A DNA stretch of 44,322 bases, from assembly GCF_003389455.1 (NCBI RefSeq), contig NZ_QUAC01000480.1:1-44322 (forward strand), given 5' to 3'. How positions within the stretch are numbered: position 1 is the first letter of the stretch; each line of letters opens with the position of its first letter. This document shows positions 8,686-16,111 of this stretch, piece by piece. The notes under the pieces are model-generated. The model worked only from the letters and a program-made list of their open reading frames with translations. It had not been told where the DNA came from and did not search any database. Source of the stretch: Streptomyces inhibens (GTDB taxonomy: Bacteria; Actinomycetota; Actinomycetes; Streptomycetales; Streptomycetaceae). A program made the position numbers and the translations under genes.

Positions 8686-9851
8686 GCGTCGAGCCCTCCG
8701 CGCTTGACGAGCCGGCTCACGATGATGTTGCGCTGGATCTCGTTGGTGCCCTCGCCGACGATCATCAGCGGTGCGTCGCGGAAGTAGCGCTCGACGTCGA
8801 ACTCGGTGGAGTAGCCGTAACCACCGTGGATGCGGACGGCGTTGAGGGCGATCTGCATCGCGGTCTCGGAGGCGAAGAGCTTGGCCATGCCCGCCTCCAT
8901 GTCGATGCGTCGGCCCGCCTCGGCCTCGCGGGCCGCGTAGAGGGTGAGCTGGCGTGCCGCGGTCAGCGAGGTGGCCATGTCGGCGAGGTGGTTGCCGATC
9001 GACTGGTGCTTCCAGATCGGTTTGCCGAAGGACTCGCGCTCCTGGGCGTAGGCGAGTGCGTCCTCCAGTGCCGCCCGGCCGACCCCGAGCGCGCGAGCGG
9101 CGACCTGGAGCCGTCCGGTCTCCAGGCCCTTCATCATCTGCGCGAAGCCCTTGCCCTCGACCTCACCGAGTACGGCGTCGGCCGGCGCCCGGTAGGCGTC
9201 GAACGACAACTCGCAGCTCTCGACGCCCTTGTAGCCGAGCTTGGGCAGATCGCGCGAGACCGTCAGACCGGGCCCGTGCTCGACGAGCAGGATCGAGATG
9301 CCCTTGTGCGCGGGCTCGGCCTCCGGGTCCGTCTTGCACAGCAGGGCGATCAGCCCGGACCGCCGGACGTTGGTGATCCATGTCTTCGACCCGTTGACCA
9401 CATATCCTCCCCCACCGTCCTTGCGGGCGATGGTGCGCAGGGCCTGGAGGTCGGAGCCGCCGCCCGGTTCGGTCAGAGCCAAGGTGGCCCGGATTTCGCC
9501 GGTGGCCATCCGGGGCAGGTAGCGGCGCTTCTGCTCCTCGGTGCCGAAGTCCAGCAGCAGCTTGGAGACGACGGTGTGGCCGCCCGTCGCACCGGCCAGG
9601 CTCATCCAACCGCGGGCGAGTTCCTCGGTGATCAGGACGTAACAGGGGGCGGAGACCGGGGTGCCGCCGTACTCCTCGGGGATGGCGAGGCCGAAGATCC
9701 CGAGCTGCTTCATCTGCTCGATCAGGGCCTCGGGGTAGGTGTTGGCGTGCTCCAGTTCCCGGACGACGGGCTTCACCTCGTTGTCGACGAAGTCGTGCAC
9801 CGTCCTGACGATGAGCTGCTCGTCCTCGGACAGGATGTCGAGAGTGCTCAT
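8682..9851 (-). CDS. Acyl-CoA dehydrogenase
   Basis: A 389-residue FAD enzyme, full length for the family, that oxidises an acyl-CoA to the trans-2-enoyl-CoA. N-terminal alpha domain (EDEQLIVRTVHDFVDNEV, IPEEYGG), flavin-contact motif ATLALTEPGGGSDLQAL, KTWITN, and the C-terminal motif IVGEGTNEIQRNI, whose first Glu is at the usual catalytic-base position. RYFRDAPLM is also typical. ATG at 9851 with AAGGAG about ten bases upstream. It forms a minus-strand pair with the CoA-transferase (80 bp spacer). The chain length of the substrate is not readable. Its own etfB is only a stub, so electrons would have to pass to an ETF encoded elsewhere. Confidence 0.94.
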   Translation of the reverse strand: MSTLDILSEDEQLIVRTVHDFVDNEVKPVVRELEHANTYPEALIEQMKQLGIFGLAIPEEYGGTPVSAPCYVLITEELARGWMSLAGATGGHTVVSKLLLDFGTEEQKRRYLPRMATGEIRATLALTEPGGGSDLQALRTIARKDGGGGYVVNGSKTWITNVRRSGLIALLCKTDPEAEPAHKGISILLVEHGPGLTVSRDLPKLGYKGVESCELSFDAYRAPADAVLGEVEGKGFAQMMKGLETGRLQVAARALGVGRAALEDALAYAQERESFGKPIWKHQSIGNHLADMATSLTAARQLTLYAAREAEAGRRIDMEAGMAKLFASETAMQIALNAVRIHGGYGYSTEFDVERYFRDAPLMIVGEGTNEIQRNIIVSRLVKRGGLDA

Positions 9852-9931
9852 GCTGTGACGCTCCTTGCTGACAGGGTCAGGGGTGGAGGGACGGCCGGCG
9901 TTACTGCCGCCGACAGCCCTGGACAGGCAGT

Positions 9932-11131
9932 TCAGATGACCTGGTCGGCCCTCATACCGTCGATGTCGGCCGTGCTGTACCCCAACTCGGCCAGGATGCT
10001 CCCGGTGTGCTCGCCGGCGGCGGGGACGGCGTCCATACGCGGGGCGGTGCCGGCCAGGTCCGTCGGTGGCAGCAGCGCGGGCACCACTGCTCCCCCGGGA
10101 ATCCGTACGTCGCGCCAGCGGTCCCGGGCGCTGAGTACGGGGTGACGCACGAACTCGTCGATGTCGTTGACGCCGGCGTTCGCGATGCCCGCCTCGTCCA
10201 GCAGCTTCATCACCTCGCCGCTGTCCGACCTGCCGAACCGCTCGGCCACGATCGCATTGAGTTCCTCGCGGTGGGCCACGCGGTCGGGGCCGGTGGCGAA
10301 GCGCGGATCTCCGACGAGCCCGGGCAGGCCCAGGAACCGCTCGCACAGGGCCGCCCATTCACGCTCGTTCTGGATGGAGAACAGCACGTCCTTGCCGTCA
10401 GCCGCGGTGTAGGCGCCGTACGGCGCGATGGTGGCGTGCTGCGTGCCGATGCGCGGGGGCTGGGTGCCGCCGTAACGGGTGTAGTAGGCGGGCTGGTTCA
10501 TCCACTCGGCCAGTGCCTCGAACAGCGATACCTCCACGGACCGGGTGACGCCGGTGGTCGCCCGGGTGAACAGCGCGGTGAGGATGCCCGAGTACGCGTA
10601 CATGCCGGCCGCGATATCGGCGACCGATACCCCTACCCGGGCCGAGCCGTGCTCGTTCCCCGTCAGCGAGACCAGGCCGGTCTGGCACTGCACCAGCAAG
10701 TCGTACGCCTTCCGGCCGGCCCACGGCCCGCTGGATCCGTAGCCCGAGATGGAGCACGGGATCAGCGACGGGAAGCGCTCGGCGAGGTCATCGGCGCCCA
10801 GGCCCATCCTGGCGGCCGCGCCCGGGGCCAGGTTCTGCACGAACACATCGGCCCCGCCCAGCAGTTGCTCCAACACCTGCCGCCCCCGGTCCGACTTCAG
10901 GTCGAGCGTCACGGACTCCTTCGACCGGTTGAGCCACACGAAGTAGCTGGACTCGCCGTGCACCGTGGTGTCGTAACGGCGGGCGAAGTCGCCCCCGCCC
11001 GGGCGTTCCACCTTGATGACACGCGCGCCGAGATCGGCCAGTTGGCGGGTGGCGAAGGGGGCCGCCACCGCCTGCTCGACGCTGACGACGGTGATACCGG
11101 AGAGCGGCAGTTCTTCGGGGAGCTCGGTCAT
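9932..11131 (-). CDS. Class III (CaiB/BaiF-type) CoA-transferase
   Basis: A 399-residue enzyme that moves CoA between carboxylic acids. It has the family N-terminus LPLSGITVVSVEQAVAAPFA, then LADLGARVIKVERPGGGD, LDLKSDRGR and a YGSSGPWAGRKAYDLLVQ block. Asp172 in VADIAAG is at the position of the catalytic aspartate that forms the acyl-anhydride intermediate. The ATG at 11131 has GGAGGT seven bases upstream and is preferred over an open upstream extension. With the acyl-CoA dehydrogenase next door it would activate and then oxidise an organic acid. The LysR gene is divergent 131 bp away and probably controls the pair. Confidence 0.93.
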   Translation of the reverse strand: MTELPEELPLSGITVVSVEQAVAAPFATRQLADLGARVIKVERPGGGDFARRYDTTVHGESSYFVWLNRSKESVTLDLKSDRGRQVLEQLLGGADVFVQNLAPGAAARMGLGADDLAERFPSLIPCSISGYGSSGPWAGRKAYDLLVQCQTGLVSLTGNEHGSARVGVSVADIAAGMYAYSGILTALFTRATTGVTRSVEVSLFEALAEWMNQPAYYTRYGGTQPPRIGTQHATIAPYGAYTAADGKDVLFSIQNEREWAALCERFLGLPGLVGDPRFATGPDRVAHREELNAIVAERFGRSDSGEVMKLLDEAGIANAGVNDIDEFVRHPVLSARDRWRDVRIPGGAVVPALLPPTDLAGTAPRMDAVPAAGEHTGSILAELGYSTADIDGMRADQVI

Positions 11132-11262
11132 GGGGTGACCTCCAGAAGCGTGCGGGTCCCGTGTCGGGAGTACCATCATGAATGGTCATGGCAGCGTCGG
11201 CGAAATAGCAATACGTAATGGCCCCATGCGTACTTCGGATGGGGGGGGTGGAAGGAAGCTCC

Positions 11263-12216
11263 TTGGACATCAAGCAGCTCAAGGCAATCGTCACGGTGGC
11301 CGAGGTCGGCAGCGTCACGCGTGCCGCGGAGCTGCTGCACCTGGTGCAACCCGCGGTGACCCGGCAGATCCGCACCCTGGAGCAGGAACTCGACGTCCCC
11401 CTTTTCGAACGGACCGGACAGGGCATGCGGCCCACCGAGGCCGGGGCGATCATGGTGGACCGGGCGCGGCGCGCGCTGAACGAACTGGAGCGGGCCCGCG
11501 CCGAGGTGCAGCCCACTCCCGGTGTGGTGACGGGCATCGTCACCGTCGGACTGCTGGAGAGCACCAGCGATCTGCTGGCGGAGCCGCTCGTGACAGCCCT
11601 CGCCCGCGACCACCCCGGCGTCGAGCTGCGTCTGATCACCGCCTACTCGGGGCATCTGCAGCAGTGGCTCGACGACGGGGACCTGGACCTGACGCTGCTC
11701 TACAACCTGGACAGCACGCCGTCACTCAACGCCCGGCCGCTGGTGCGCGAGCATCTGTGGGTGGTCGCGCCGCCGTCGGCCGGTCTTCGGGCCGATCGTC
11801 CCGTCCCGTTCGCGGAGGCGGCGACGCACCCGCTCATCATGCCCGCGTCCGGACATGCGCTGCGCAGCCTGATCGACGCCGCGGCGGTGCGGGCCGGAGC
11901 CGACATGAACGTCGCCGTTCAGACCAACTCCATGCGGGTGCAGAAGCAACTCGTGCTGGCCGGCCACGGCTGGACCGTCCTGCCCGGTGTCGGCATCGCC
12001 GAGGACGTCACGCAGGGCGCCCTGAGTGCCGCGCCGCTGTGCGAACCCGACGTGTGGCGCTCGATCATCCTCGGCACACCGAGGTTCGGGCGTACCCCTC
12101 CCGCCGTGGAGGCCGTCGCTCGCGAGCTGGCCCGTCAGATCAACTCGGCGGCGACCCAGGGGAGATGGCCCTCCGCCCAGGTACAGGGAGCCGACGTTCT
12201 CGCCGAGGGCGAGTGA
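11263..12216 (+). CDS. LysR-family transcriptional regulator
   Basis: A 317-residue LysR-type regulator. The N-terminal helix-turn-helix runs from DIKQLKAIVTVAEVGSVTRA through LVQPAVTRQIRTLEQEL to LFERTGQGMRPTEAG. A periplasmic-binding-protein-like effector domain occupies about 85-300. The TTG at 11263 is chosen because GGAAGGAAG sits four bases upstream and it starts directly at the conserved DIKQLKAI. An ATG at 11239 and another start at 11218 are in frame but give non-conserved extensions. Divergent from the CoA-transferase/acyl-CoA dehydrogenase pair and followed by a hydrolase; all three are plausible targets. The co-inducer is unknown but is probably a pathway acid. Confidence 0.92.
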   Translation: MDIKQLKAIVTVAEVGSVTRAAELLHLVQPAVTRQIRTLEQELDVPLFERTGQGMRPTEAGAIMVDRARRALNELERARAEVQPTPGVVTGIVTVGLLESTSDLLAEPLVTALARDHPGVELRLITAYSGHLQQWLDDGDLDLTLLYNLDSTPSLNARPLVREHLWVVAPPSAGLRADRPVPFAEAATHPLIMPASGHALRSLIDAAAVRAGADMNVAVQTNSMRVQKQLVLAGHGWTVLPGVGIAEDVTQGALSAAPLCEPDVWRSIILGTPRFGRTPPAVEAVARELARQINSAATQGRWPSAQVQGADVLAEGE

Positions 12217-12278
12217 CCTCACGCGCGCCTGCCCAAGCGTCCAAGAACACCCCGCCGAAGGAACCCTCAGGAACCCCC

Positions 12279-13085
12279 ATGACCGACACCGGCCACCATC
12301 CCCACGCCATCGCCCACGCCCAGGACGGCACGGCACTGTCCTACCAGCGCCGGGGAGACGGGTATCCGCTCGTCCTCCTGGCCGGGCAGGCGAACAACCA
12401 CCACTGGTGGGACGGCATACGCGAGGACTTCCACACCACGCACTCCACCCTCACCCTCGACTACCGCGGCACCGGCGACAGCGACAAGCCCCAAGGGCCG
12501 TACTCCACACAGCAGTTCGCCGAGGATGTCATCGCGGTCCTCGACCACCTGGATATCGAGCGCGCCGACGTCTACGGGACCTCCATGGGCGGCCGGGTCG
12601 CCCAATGGGTCGCCGCCCGCCACCCCGGCCGGGTCCGGCGCCTCGTGCTGGGCTGCACCTCTCCCGGCGGCCCGTACGCCGTCGAGCGCGACACCTCGGT
12701 GCGTCGCGCCCTGGCCCAAACCGATCCGGAGGCCGCACGGCAGGCCCTGACCGACCTGATGTACTCCCCCGCCTGGCTCACCGACCACCCCGGCCCGTAC
12801 ACCACCCTCGGCGACCCCGACATGCCCCCGCATGCCCGGCGCGGACACCTGGTGGCCAGCAACAAGCACGACGCCTGGGACGTACTCCCCCTCATCGGCG
12901 CGCCCACCCTGATCCTGCACGGCGAGCACGACCGGCTCACGCCACCGGACAACGTCCCGCTGCTCGCCGCCCGTATCCCCCACACCCGGACACATCTGTT
13001 CCCCGGCGCCCGGCACGCCTACTTCGAAGAATGCCGTACCGAGGCCGGCGCTCTGGTCGGGGCATTCCTCGACGAACGACCGTAG
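12279..13085 (+). CDS. Alpha/beta hydrolase (3-oxoadipate enol-lactonase-like)
   Basis: A 268-residue alpha/beta hydrolase. The nucleophile elbow is YGTSMGGRVAQW with Ser102; the acid is the Asp in LHGEHDRLTPP and the base the His in GARHAYFEE. The oxyanion region LLAGQANNHHWW and the strand LDYRGTGDSDKPQGPY are family-typical. The ATG at 12279 is preceded by a weak CAGGAA site; the long open frame upstream overlaps the LysR gene and is not coding. It lies 62 bp downstream of the LysR gene on the same strand. It may hydrolyse a lactone, ester or CoA-linked intermediate of the same acid pathway (inference). Confidence 0.88.
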   Translation: MTDTGHHPHAIAHAQDGTALSYQRRGDGYPLVLLAGQANNHHWWDGIREDFHTTHSTLTLDYRGTGDSDKPQGPYSTQQFAEDVIAVLDHLDIERADVYGTSMGGRVAQWVAARHPGRVRRLVLGCTSPGGPYAVERDTSVRRALAQTDPEAARQALTDLMYSPAWLTDHPGPYTTLGDPDMPPHARRGHLVASNKHDAWDVLPLIGAPTLILHGEHDRLTPPDNVPLLAARIPHTRTHLFPGARHAYFEECRTEAGALVGAFLDERP

Positions 13086-13104
13086 CCCGCCCGTAGTCGG
13101 CGGC

Positions 13105-13134
13105 AGGTCGCAGGGACGCAGGTCGCAGGGACGC
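13105..13134. repeat. Two tandem copies of a 15-bp repeat
   Basis: AGGTCGCAGGGACGC occurs at 13105-13119 and again, identical, at 13120-13134. It lies exactly between the intact hydrolase and the broken thiamine-diphosphate enzyme fragment and probably marks a recombination junction. Confidence 0.85.
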
Positions 13135-13141
13135 AGCCGCC

Positions 13142-13393
13142 CGCCATGCGAGCAGCGCATGGAAGAAGCGCGACGTCCAACAGATCGCCTACGTCCCGGA
13201 CTCCGGCCATTCGCACACCATCCGTGAGGCGCAGCGCGACCCCTCGATCCACGTCGTGGTGCTGACCACCGAGGAGGAGGGCGTCGAGGAGACCGTCGAG
13301 GCGGCTCTGGACTCGGTGTTCGAGGCGGGCGAGCGCGTCGCTGTGCTCCTCGGGCAGAGGCTGATCGGCCGCAAGAAGTGGGAGCGCAACTGA
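13142..13393 (+). pseudogene. Deletion remnant of a two-part thiamine-diphosphate decarboxylase, plus stub of the next gene
   Basis: The frame is open from 13097 but has no start codon before the conserved part. It begins WKKRDVQQIAYVPDSGHSH and TIREAQRDPSIHVVVLTTEE, like the PYR-domain N-terminus of sulfopyruvate/phosphonopyruvate decarboxylase-type proteins, including the glutamate-rich EEEGV. It then passes straight into EAALDSVFEAGERVAVLLGQ and ends at 13393 with KKWERN, which resembles the C-terminus of the PP-domain partner. Several hundred codons between them are missing. The TGA overlaps an ATG at 13393 that opens a five-codon frame (MTAVD, stop), apparently the cut start of a once-coupled next gene. 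The family assignment is from memory of the motifs. Confidence 0.6.
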
Positions 13394-13537
13394 TGACCGC
13401 CGTCGACTAATCGCTTCACTGAGCGGGGCAGCTTTGCCGACGATCAGTGAACGAGCGCAGGGCGCTGCGGGCGAACACGGGCCGTTGCCGCTTCGCCGTG
13501 GCGATTGCGGCACCGGCGGACTTGGCCGCCGCGGGCA

Positions 13538-14536
13538 CTACCGCACCGAGCGACCGCGGGCTGCTTGTCCGGCCTGCTCCTCCCGGCGGGTGCGCAGCAG
13601 GAGCGCGACCCAGCTGCGGTAGGGCGCCCAGTGGTCGCTGATCCCGGCGAGCCGGCGCGCGTCGGAGGCGTCCGGATCGCCGAGGTCGTAGGCCTCGGCC
13701 ATCGAGGCGTGGAGCCGGCGTTCATGGCGGGGGAAGACATCGGGGTGTCCGGCGCCTCGGATGAGGATGAGCTCCGCGGAGAAGGGGCCGATGCCGGGCA
13801 GGGTCCGCAGATGAGCGAGGGCGTCGTCCACCGGCATCGCGCGCAGCCGGGCGGCGTCGAGATCGCCGGCGAGAGCCGCGTCGGCGAGGAGACGTAGCCG
13901 TTCGACCTTCACCTCGGGCAGGCCAGGAACACGGCTGAGTCCGCGCAGGACCAGCGGGGTGGGGAAGGCGTGCAGGAACTGTCCGGCGACGGCCACGCGC
14001 TGACCGTGGTGCTCGGCGATGCGGCCCTTGATCGCGGCGGCCTGGACCATCCGGATGCGGTGGCCGATGACCGCCCAGGCCGCGGCCTCGTACGGCGAGT
14101 AGAAGCACACCGGTCGCAGCCCCGGGTACGCCGCGATGAGCTCGGCCACGACGGGATCGTGCTCGGCGAGCCGTGGGAACCCGCTGCCGTCGACGTCGAG
14201 CGAGAGGATGCGGGCCAGTTGCGCCCGCACCGCACTCACACCATCCGATTCCGCGGATGCCGCGCCCATCCCGTCCTTGCCCGGATTCCCGGTGTGCACG
14301 GTGACATTCGCCTGTATGGAGCCCGCCGAGCCCTCTGAGCCCGCCGAGCCCCCCGAGCCCTCCGTCTGGCTCACCTCCGCGCTCACCGTCGAGTGGCCAT
14401 CGTCGGCGGGAAAGGCCAGGCGCAGCACCCTGCCGTCCGAGGCGTCGCGGTACCCGGCGGGCGTAAAGCCCTCCAGGAACCGCATGCTCGCCGCAAGTGA
14501 GAACGGCCCGCGCGGTGTGATGACGATGGCGGTCAT
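13538..14536 (-). CDS. AlkA-like DNA-3-methyladenine glycosylase
   Basis: A 332-residue HhH-GPD base-excision glycosylase, removing alkylated purines from DNA. The C-terminal half holds FYSPYEAAAWAVIGHRIR, the helix-hairpin-helix LRTLPGIGPFSAELILIRG, and the Asp of GHPDVFP at the catalytic position. The N-terminal half carries an AlkA-type beta domain but is interrupted by a low-complexity Ser/Gly/Glu stretch (about residues 55-75). The ATG at 14536 has AAGG six bases upstream; a second ATG at 14542 overlaps the VOC stop (ATGA), so the two genes are translationally coupled. Alkylation repair coupled to a VOC protein under MarR control suggests a response to a reactive toxin (inference). Confidence 0.88.
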   Translation of the reverse strand: MTAIVITPRGPFSLAASMRFLEGFTPAGYRDASDGRVLRLAFPADDGHSTVSAEVSQTEGSGGSAGSEGSAGSIQANVTVHTGNPGKDGMGAASAESDGVSAVRAQLARILSLDVDGSGFPRLAEHDPVVAELIAAYPGLRPVCFYSPYEAAAWAVIGHRIRMVQAAAIKGRIAEHHGQRVAVAGQFLHAFPTPLVLRGLSRVPGLPEVKVERLRLLADAALAGDLDAARLRAMPVDDALAHLRTLPGIGPFSAELILIRGAGHPDVFPRHERRLHASMAEAYDLGDPDASDARRLAGISDHWAPYRSWVALLLRTRREEQAGQAARGRSVR

Positions 14537-14538
14537 GG

Positions 14539-14910
14539 TCATCCTTCGTGCGTAGTGATGGCGTAGCCCTCAGGGCCGACGAACGTGAACATCCTGCCGA
14601 ACGGACCGTCTTCGGGTGCCTTGACGATGGGGATCCCTGCGGAGTGGAGCCTGTCGTGCAGAGCCTGCGCGTCAGTGGTCCGGAACCACAGGGCGACCCC
14701 GAGGCCGGGCCGCTCGACGGCGTCGAGATCCACTCCCGGCAGCGGCTCGCGGACGGCGAACGGAACCGGCTCGGTGGCGAACACCACGGCGCCGGGCGGC
14801 GAGGCAGGCGCCCGGCGCAGCCCGAGATGCCCCTCGAAGAAGGCGGCGGCCGCTTCGACATCGCGCACCTGCAGAGCGATGAAGTCCGGCCCGCTGACGG
14901 TGACAGTCAT
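14539..14910 (-). CDS. VOC (glyoxalase/bleomycin-resistance fold) protein
   Basis: A 123-residue protein with one pair of betaalphabetabetabeta modules: ALQVRDVEAAAAFFEGHLGL at the N-terminus and a second half with TTDAQALHDRLHSAGIPI and GRMFTFVGPEGYAITTHE. Members are metal-dependent isomerases or dioxygenases, or bind and sequester drugs. The ATG at 14910 is preceded by GAGGAG; an upstream in-frame ATG at 14949 lies within the operator region and is not needed. It is the first gene of the operon with the AlkA-like glycosylase and is divergent from the MarR gene. The substrate is unknown. Confidence 0.88.
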   Translation of the reverse strand: MTVTVSGPDFIALQVRDVEAAAAFFEGHLGLRRAPASPPGAVVFATEPVPFAVREPLPGVDLDAVERPGLGVALWFRTTDAQALHDRLHSAGIPIVKAPEDGPFGRMFTFVGPEGYAITTHEG

Positions 14911-14932
14911 GTGTACTCCTCGATCGCGCTTC

Positions 14933-15013
14933 ATGTCAGGACTTTTCATGTCAGGACTTTGACATACACGGAAGATAGACGGCGCCGCGCTTACATGTCA
15001 AACTCCTGACATG
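14933..15013. promoter_or_regulatory. MarR operator array between divergent genes
   Basis: Two copies of the palindrome ATGTCA-N6-TGACAT occur: 14948-14965 with spacer GGACTT, and 14995-15012 with spacer AACTCC, extending to CATGTCA/TGACATG at 14994-15013. A third half-site, ATGTCAGGACTTT, is at 14933-14945 and duplicates the left side of the first palindrome. The right palindrome covers the MarR start codon (15011), so binding there would block its expression. The left sites would block the VOC-glycosylase operon. Confidence 0.85.
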
Positions 15014-15469
15014 CACGATGGGACTCCCTCCAGCCAGACCCCGGCCGCCGACGTGACCGAGCGCCTGGGATACCGCCTCAAGCGCGCCGCCGCAGCGCTG
15101 CGCAGCGCGATGGACAGAGCACTGCGCGAGTACGGCCTGACGGTGCCGCAGTACGCCTGCCTCGAACTCCTCGACCAGCGCCCCGGCCTGTCCAACGCCG
15201 AGCTGGCGCGCGGCACCTTCGTCACACGGCAGTCCATGAACGTCGTCCTTCGCGGACTGCAGGACGCCGGCCTCATCACCCGGCCGGCCACCACCGACCG
15301 CGGTCGCGCTCTGCCCGCCCACCTCACCAAGGAGGGCCACCGTCGCCTCGCGGCGGCACGCTCCGCCGTCTACGCCATCGACCAGCGCATGACCGACGCC
15401 GTCCCGGAGCAACGTCTCGCCGAGATCCTCGCCGACCTCGACCACATGGCGGCGGCACTCGACGGGTGA
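15011..15469 (+). CDS. MarR-family transcriptional repressor
   Basis: A 152-residue winged-helix regulator. LGYRLKRAAAALRSAMDRAL forms the dimer helix; LTVPQYACLELLDQRPGLSN, ARGTFVTRQSMNVVLRGLQD and the wing PATTDRGRALPAHLTKEG follow. The start at 15011 has no Shine-Dalgarno site and lies inside a perfect palindrome, so translation is probably leaderless and self-repressed. It faces the VOC/AlkA operon across an operator array with three half- or full sites. One Cys (ACLEL) is at the start of the recognition region. The ligand is unknown; a phenolic or electrophilic compound would be usual. Confidence 0.92.
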   Translation: MHDGTPSSQTPAADVTERLGYRLKRAAAALRSAMDRALREYGLTVPQYACLELLDQRPGLSNAELARGTFVTRQSMNVVLRGLQDAGLITRPATTDRGRALPAHLTKEGHRRLAAARSAVYAIDQRMTDAVPEQRLAEILADLDHMAAALDG

Positions 15470-15618
15470 GAACGGCCGCGCACGAGCCCGGCAGGTGACG
15501 GTCGTGTGGAGTTGAGCTCGCTCGCCCGATGGGCGGTTCGGGCGAGCGGGTCTCTGTGGTGGGCGGCTTCAGATGTGCGAGAGCTGTCGCGGCCGCGTGT
15601 CGAAATGAGGTGGTGGGG

Positions 15619-15909
15619 TCAGGGCGCCACGAGTCGGACTATCTCGCGAGGGCGTGATTCACGCTCGTCATAGGCAAGGTCCAAAGCAAATCCTGCCGCC
15701 TGGACGGCAGCGAACGACGCGGCGGATGCTTCCTCGGACTCCCATTGCACAATCGAAATCACCGCGTCGCCGTCGGCGGACACCCAGTAGTCGGCCGACA
15801 GGCATCCCGGTGTCCGCAGAAATTCCTTGCGGACCCGGTGGACGCGGGAGATGAACTCCTCGCGGTGGGAAGGGTGCGGATAGTGGCTTGCTATCATGCC
15901 AACCTTCAT
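15619..15909 (-). CDS. Antibiotic-biosynthesis-monooxygenase-like (ABM fold) protein
   Basis: A 96-residue protein with the dimeric ferredoxin-like ABM pattern: KVGMIASHYPHPSHREEFIS, then the strand GCLSADYWVSADGDAVISIV followed by QWESEEASAASFAAVQAA. Such small proteins include quinone-forming monooxygenases and stress enzymes that work without cofactors. The ATG at 15909 has GGAGAG six bases upstream. The frame is open further upstream, but that part is a fragment of a TetR regulator in the same frame. Whether the protein is catalytic cannot be told from the sequence. Confidence 0.75.
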   Translation of the reverse strand: MKVGMIASHYPHPSHREEFISRVHRVRKEFLRTPGCLSADYWVSADGDAVISIVQWESEEASAASFAAVQAAGFALDLAYDERESRPREIVRLVAP

Positions 15910-15924
15910 GATGCTCTCCGTTAC

Positions 15925-16044
15925 GTTTCTTGATGATGTGTCGTGGTGATAGAGCACGCCGCGCGCGTACCCGGCATCCTTGGCCACCTGCTCAAGCACG
16001 AAGTTGCCGTAGCCATCGCGGGACAGCCCCAAGGACGAATTCAT
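15925..16044 (-). pseudogene. N-terminal fragment of a TetR-family regulator
   Basis: In the frame just upstream of the ABM protein the residues DGYGNFVLEQVAKDAGYARG followed by VLYHH match the helix-turn-helix of TetR regulators. The similarity stops right after YHH. The rest of a TetR gene (about 150 residues) is missing and the frame runs into the ABM gene's leader. It looks like a truncated regulator left by deletion. Confidence 0.6.
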
Positions 16045-16111
16045 GTCGGTGAACCGGCCGACGCCGCAGCAAACGTTCCCCGTAGGCCACCCGCGGCGTG
16101 ACGGCCATGAC

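Noticed and set aside
11195..11225. Possible LysR box in the CoA-transferase/LysR intergenic region
   Set aside because: The AATACGTAAT-like dyad is imperfect and no clear T-N11-A palindrome could be fixed, so it was not listed.
11178..12278. Long open frame upstream of the hydrolase start, overlapping the LysR gene
   Set aside because: It is Arg/Pro/Gly-rich, has no family-like sequence and is the GC-frame shadow of the LysR gene; the hydrolase family begins at 12279.
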